Part shown: one piece after another, positions 5,472 to 5,760 of the stretch
Layout: each line of letters opens with the position of its first letter
How positions within the stretch are numbered: position 1 is the stretch's first letter
Source: Acetobacteraceae bacterium
GTDB taxonomy: Bacteria; Pseudomonadota; Alphaproteobacteria; Acetobacterales; Acetobacteraceae
Assembly: GCA_020853405.1 (NCBI GenBank)
Contig: JADYYZ010000315.1
Span: forward strand, 1 to 5,760
Direction of reading: 5' to 3'
Length of the DNA stretch: 5,760 nucleotides
Position numbers and translations under genes: made by a program
The notes under the pieces: generated by a model
What the model was told of the DNA's origin: nothing
The model's input: only the letters and a program-made list of their open reading frames with translations
Databases searched by the model: none

Positions 5472-5502
5472 TTGACTCTACACCGGCTACAGGGTTTGCA
5501 AT
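5472..5502 (+). promoter_or_regulatory. CadR-controlled cadA promoter/operator (19-base spacer)
   Basis: -35 TTGACT (5472-5477) and -10 TGCAAT (5497-5502) are 19 bases apart, typical of MerR-family activated promoters. The spacer dyad has left arm ACTCTACAC (5475-5483) and right arm CTACAGGGT (5487-5495). The right arm fits the CadR/ZntR/PbrR consensus well and the left is degenerate. It sits between divergent cadR and cadA, so CadR bound here probably also controls its own gene, though I see no convincing cadR -10/-35 pair. Confidence 0.82.
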
Positions 5503-5530
5503 GGGGGCAAGGTCAAAAAGGATTCTTGCG

Positions 5531-5760
5531 ATGAGCCATTCCCGTGCCGAAGGCGGCAACACACACCAGCACCATCACGACGATGGTCATGCCCACGCCC
5601 ACGACGCACGGCACATTGACCCTCCGGCACAGGTGAAGGAAGCCGCGTGCGCGGACGACGGTTGTGGCGCCTGCGCTATGCCCGCGGCGCCGCTGCAACG
5701 CGGCGACCCATCTGCGCGGGGGCGCAGTTTCCGGATCGCGACGATGGACTGCGCGGCCGA
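5531..5760 (+). CDS. cadA: CadA/ZntA-type Cd/Zn/Pb-exporting P-type ATPase, N-terminal 76 residues
   Basis: The gene runs off the right edge; 76 codons and two bases are seen. The full protein would be an inner-membrane P1B-type ATPase pumping Cd, Zn or Pb from cytosol to periplasm. Residues 3-28 hold nine His (QHHHDDGHAHAHDARH region). C40, C45 and C48 form CADDGCGAC. FRIATMDCAA at 67-76 is the start of a heavy-metal-associated domain with its MDCAA metal motif. The ATG at 5531 has AAGGA at 5518-5522, 8 bases upstream. An in-frame ATG at 5501 exists but lies inside the -10 element, so it cannot be in the transcript from the CadR promoter. The divergent cadR and the operator support CadA over a copper ATPase. 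The name ZntA or PbrA would be equally valid without the rest of the gene. Confidence 0.88.
   Translation, partial: MSHSRAEGGNTHQHHHDDGHAHAHDARHIDPPAQVKEAACADDGCGACAMPAAPLQRGDPSARGRSFRIATMDCAA

Noticed and set aside
5434..5562. Longer cadR from an ATG at 5562
   Set aside because: It would include the cad operator and part of the cadA coding start. MKIG at 5433 is the standard CadR N-terminus.
5513..5698. Minus-strand 61-codon frame with an apparent transmembrane segment
   Set aside because: It lies opposite the His-rich start of cadA. His codons read backwards give Val and Met, creating the hydrophobic stretch. No family features.

Overview
The window is a heavy-metal resistance cluster from a GC-rich Gram-negative bacterium. 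The gene set and order (czcI-czcC-czcB-czcA with a CzcE-type protein and a divergent CadR/CadA pair), the high GC and the overlapping Ala/Arg-rich coding style fit a betaproteobacterium of the order Burkholderiales. The genus cannot be fixed from this sequence. No transposase, tRNA, rRNA, CRISPR or integration site is visible, so I cannot say from the window itself whether it lies on a mobile island. Coding density is high: no stretch above about 155 bases lacks a gene.

Layout, read in the direction of transcription (mostly the minus strand, right to left). At the right end cadA (start of a Cd/Zn/Pb P-type ATPase, plus strand, cut by the window) and cadR (MerR-family regulator, minus strand) diverge from a 97-base region. 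That region holds a MerR-type promoter with a 19-base spacer. Next on the minus strand come a small exported CzcE-like protein, preceded by an inverted repeat resembling the boxes of OmpR-type metal-response regulators, and a strong GC hairpin. A second MerR-type promoter then leads into a transglutaminase-like gene, czcI, czcC, an unnamed membrane-anchored periplasmic protein, czcB, and the first 22 codons of czcA at the left edge.

How the genes work together (family knowledge plus inference): CzcA (inner-membrane RND pump), CzcB (periplasmic adaptor) and CzcC (outer-membrane channel) form a trans-envelope efflux pump for divalent cations such as Co, Zn and Cd. CadA would move the same metals from cytosol to periplasm, where the Czc pump can take over. 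CzcI, CzcE and the unnamed anchored protein are periplasmic accessory factors. The last three junctions of the operon are tight (4-base overlaps GTGA and ATGA, then a 1-base gap), indicating translational coupling of pump subunits.

The most interesting points are: (1) the promoter before the transglutaminase gene is a near copy of the cadA promoter (25 of 33 positions), suggesting that one metal sensor drives both ATPase and RND pump; (2) a transglutaminase-like protein is the first gene of the pump operon; (3) an extra anchored His-bearing periplasmic protein sits between CzcC and CzcB and shares the CzcB post-signal motif GEGHDHG; (4) a CzcE homologue whose mature part has neither His nor Cys.
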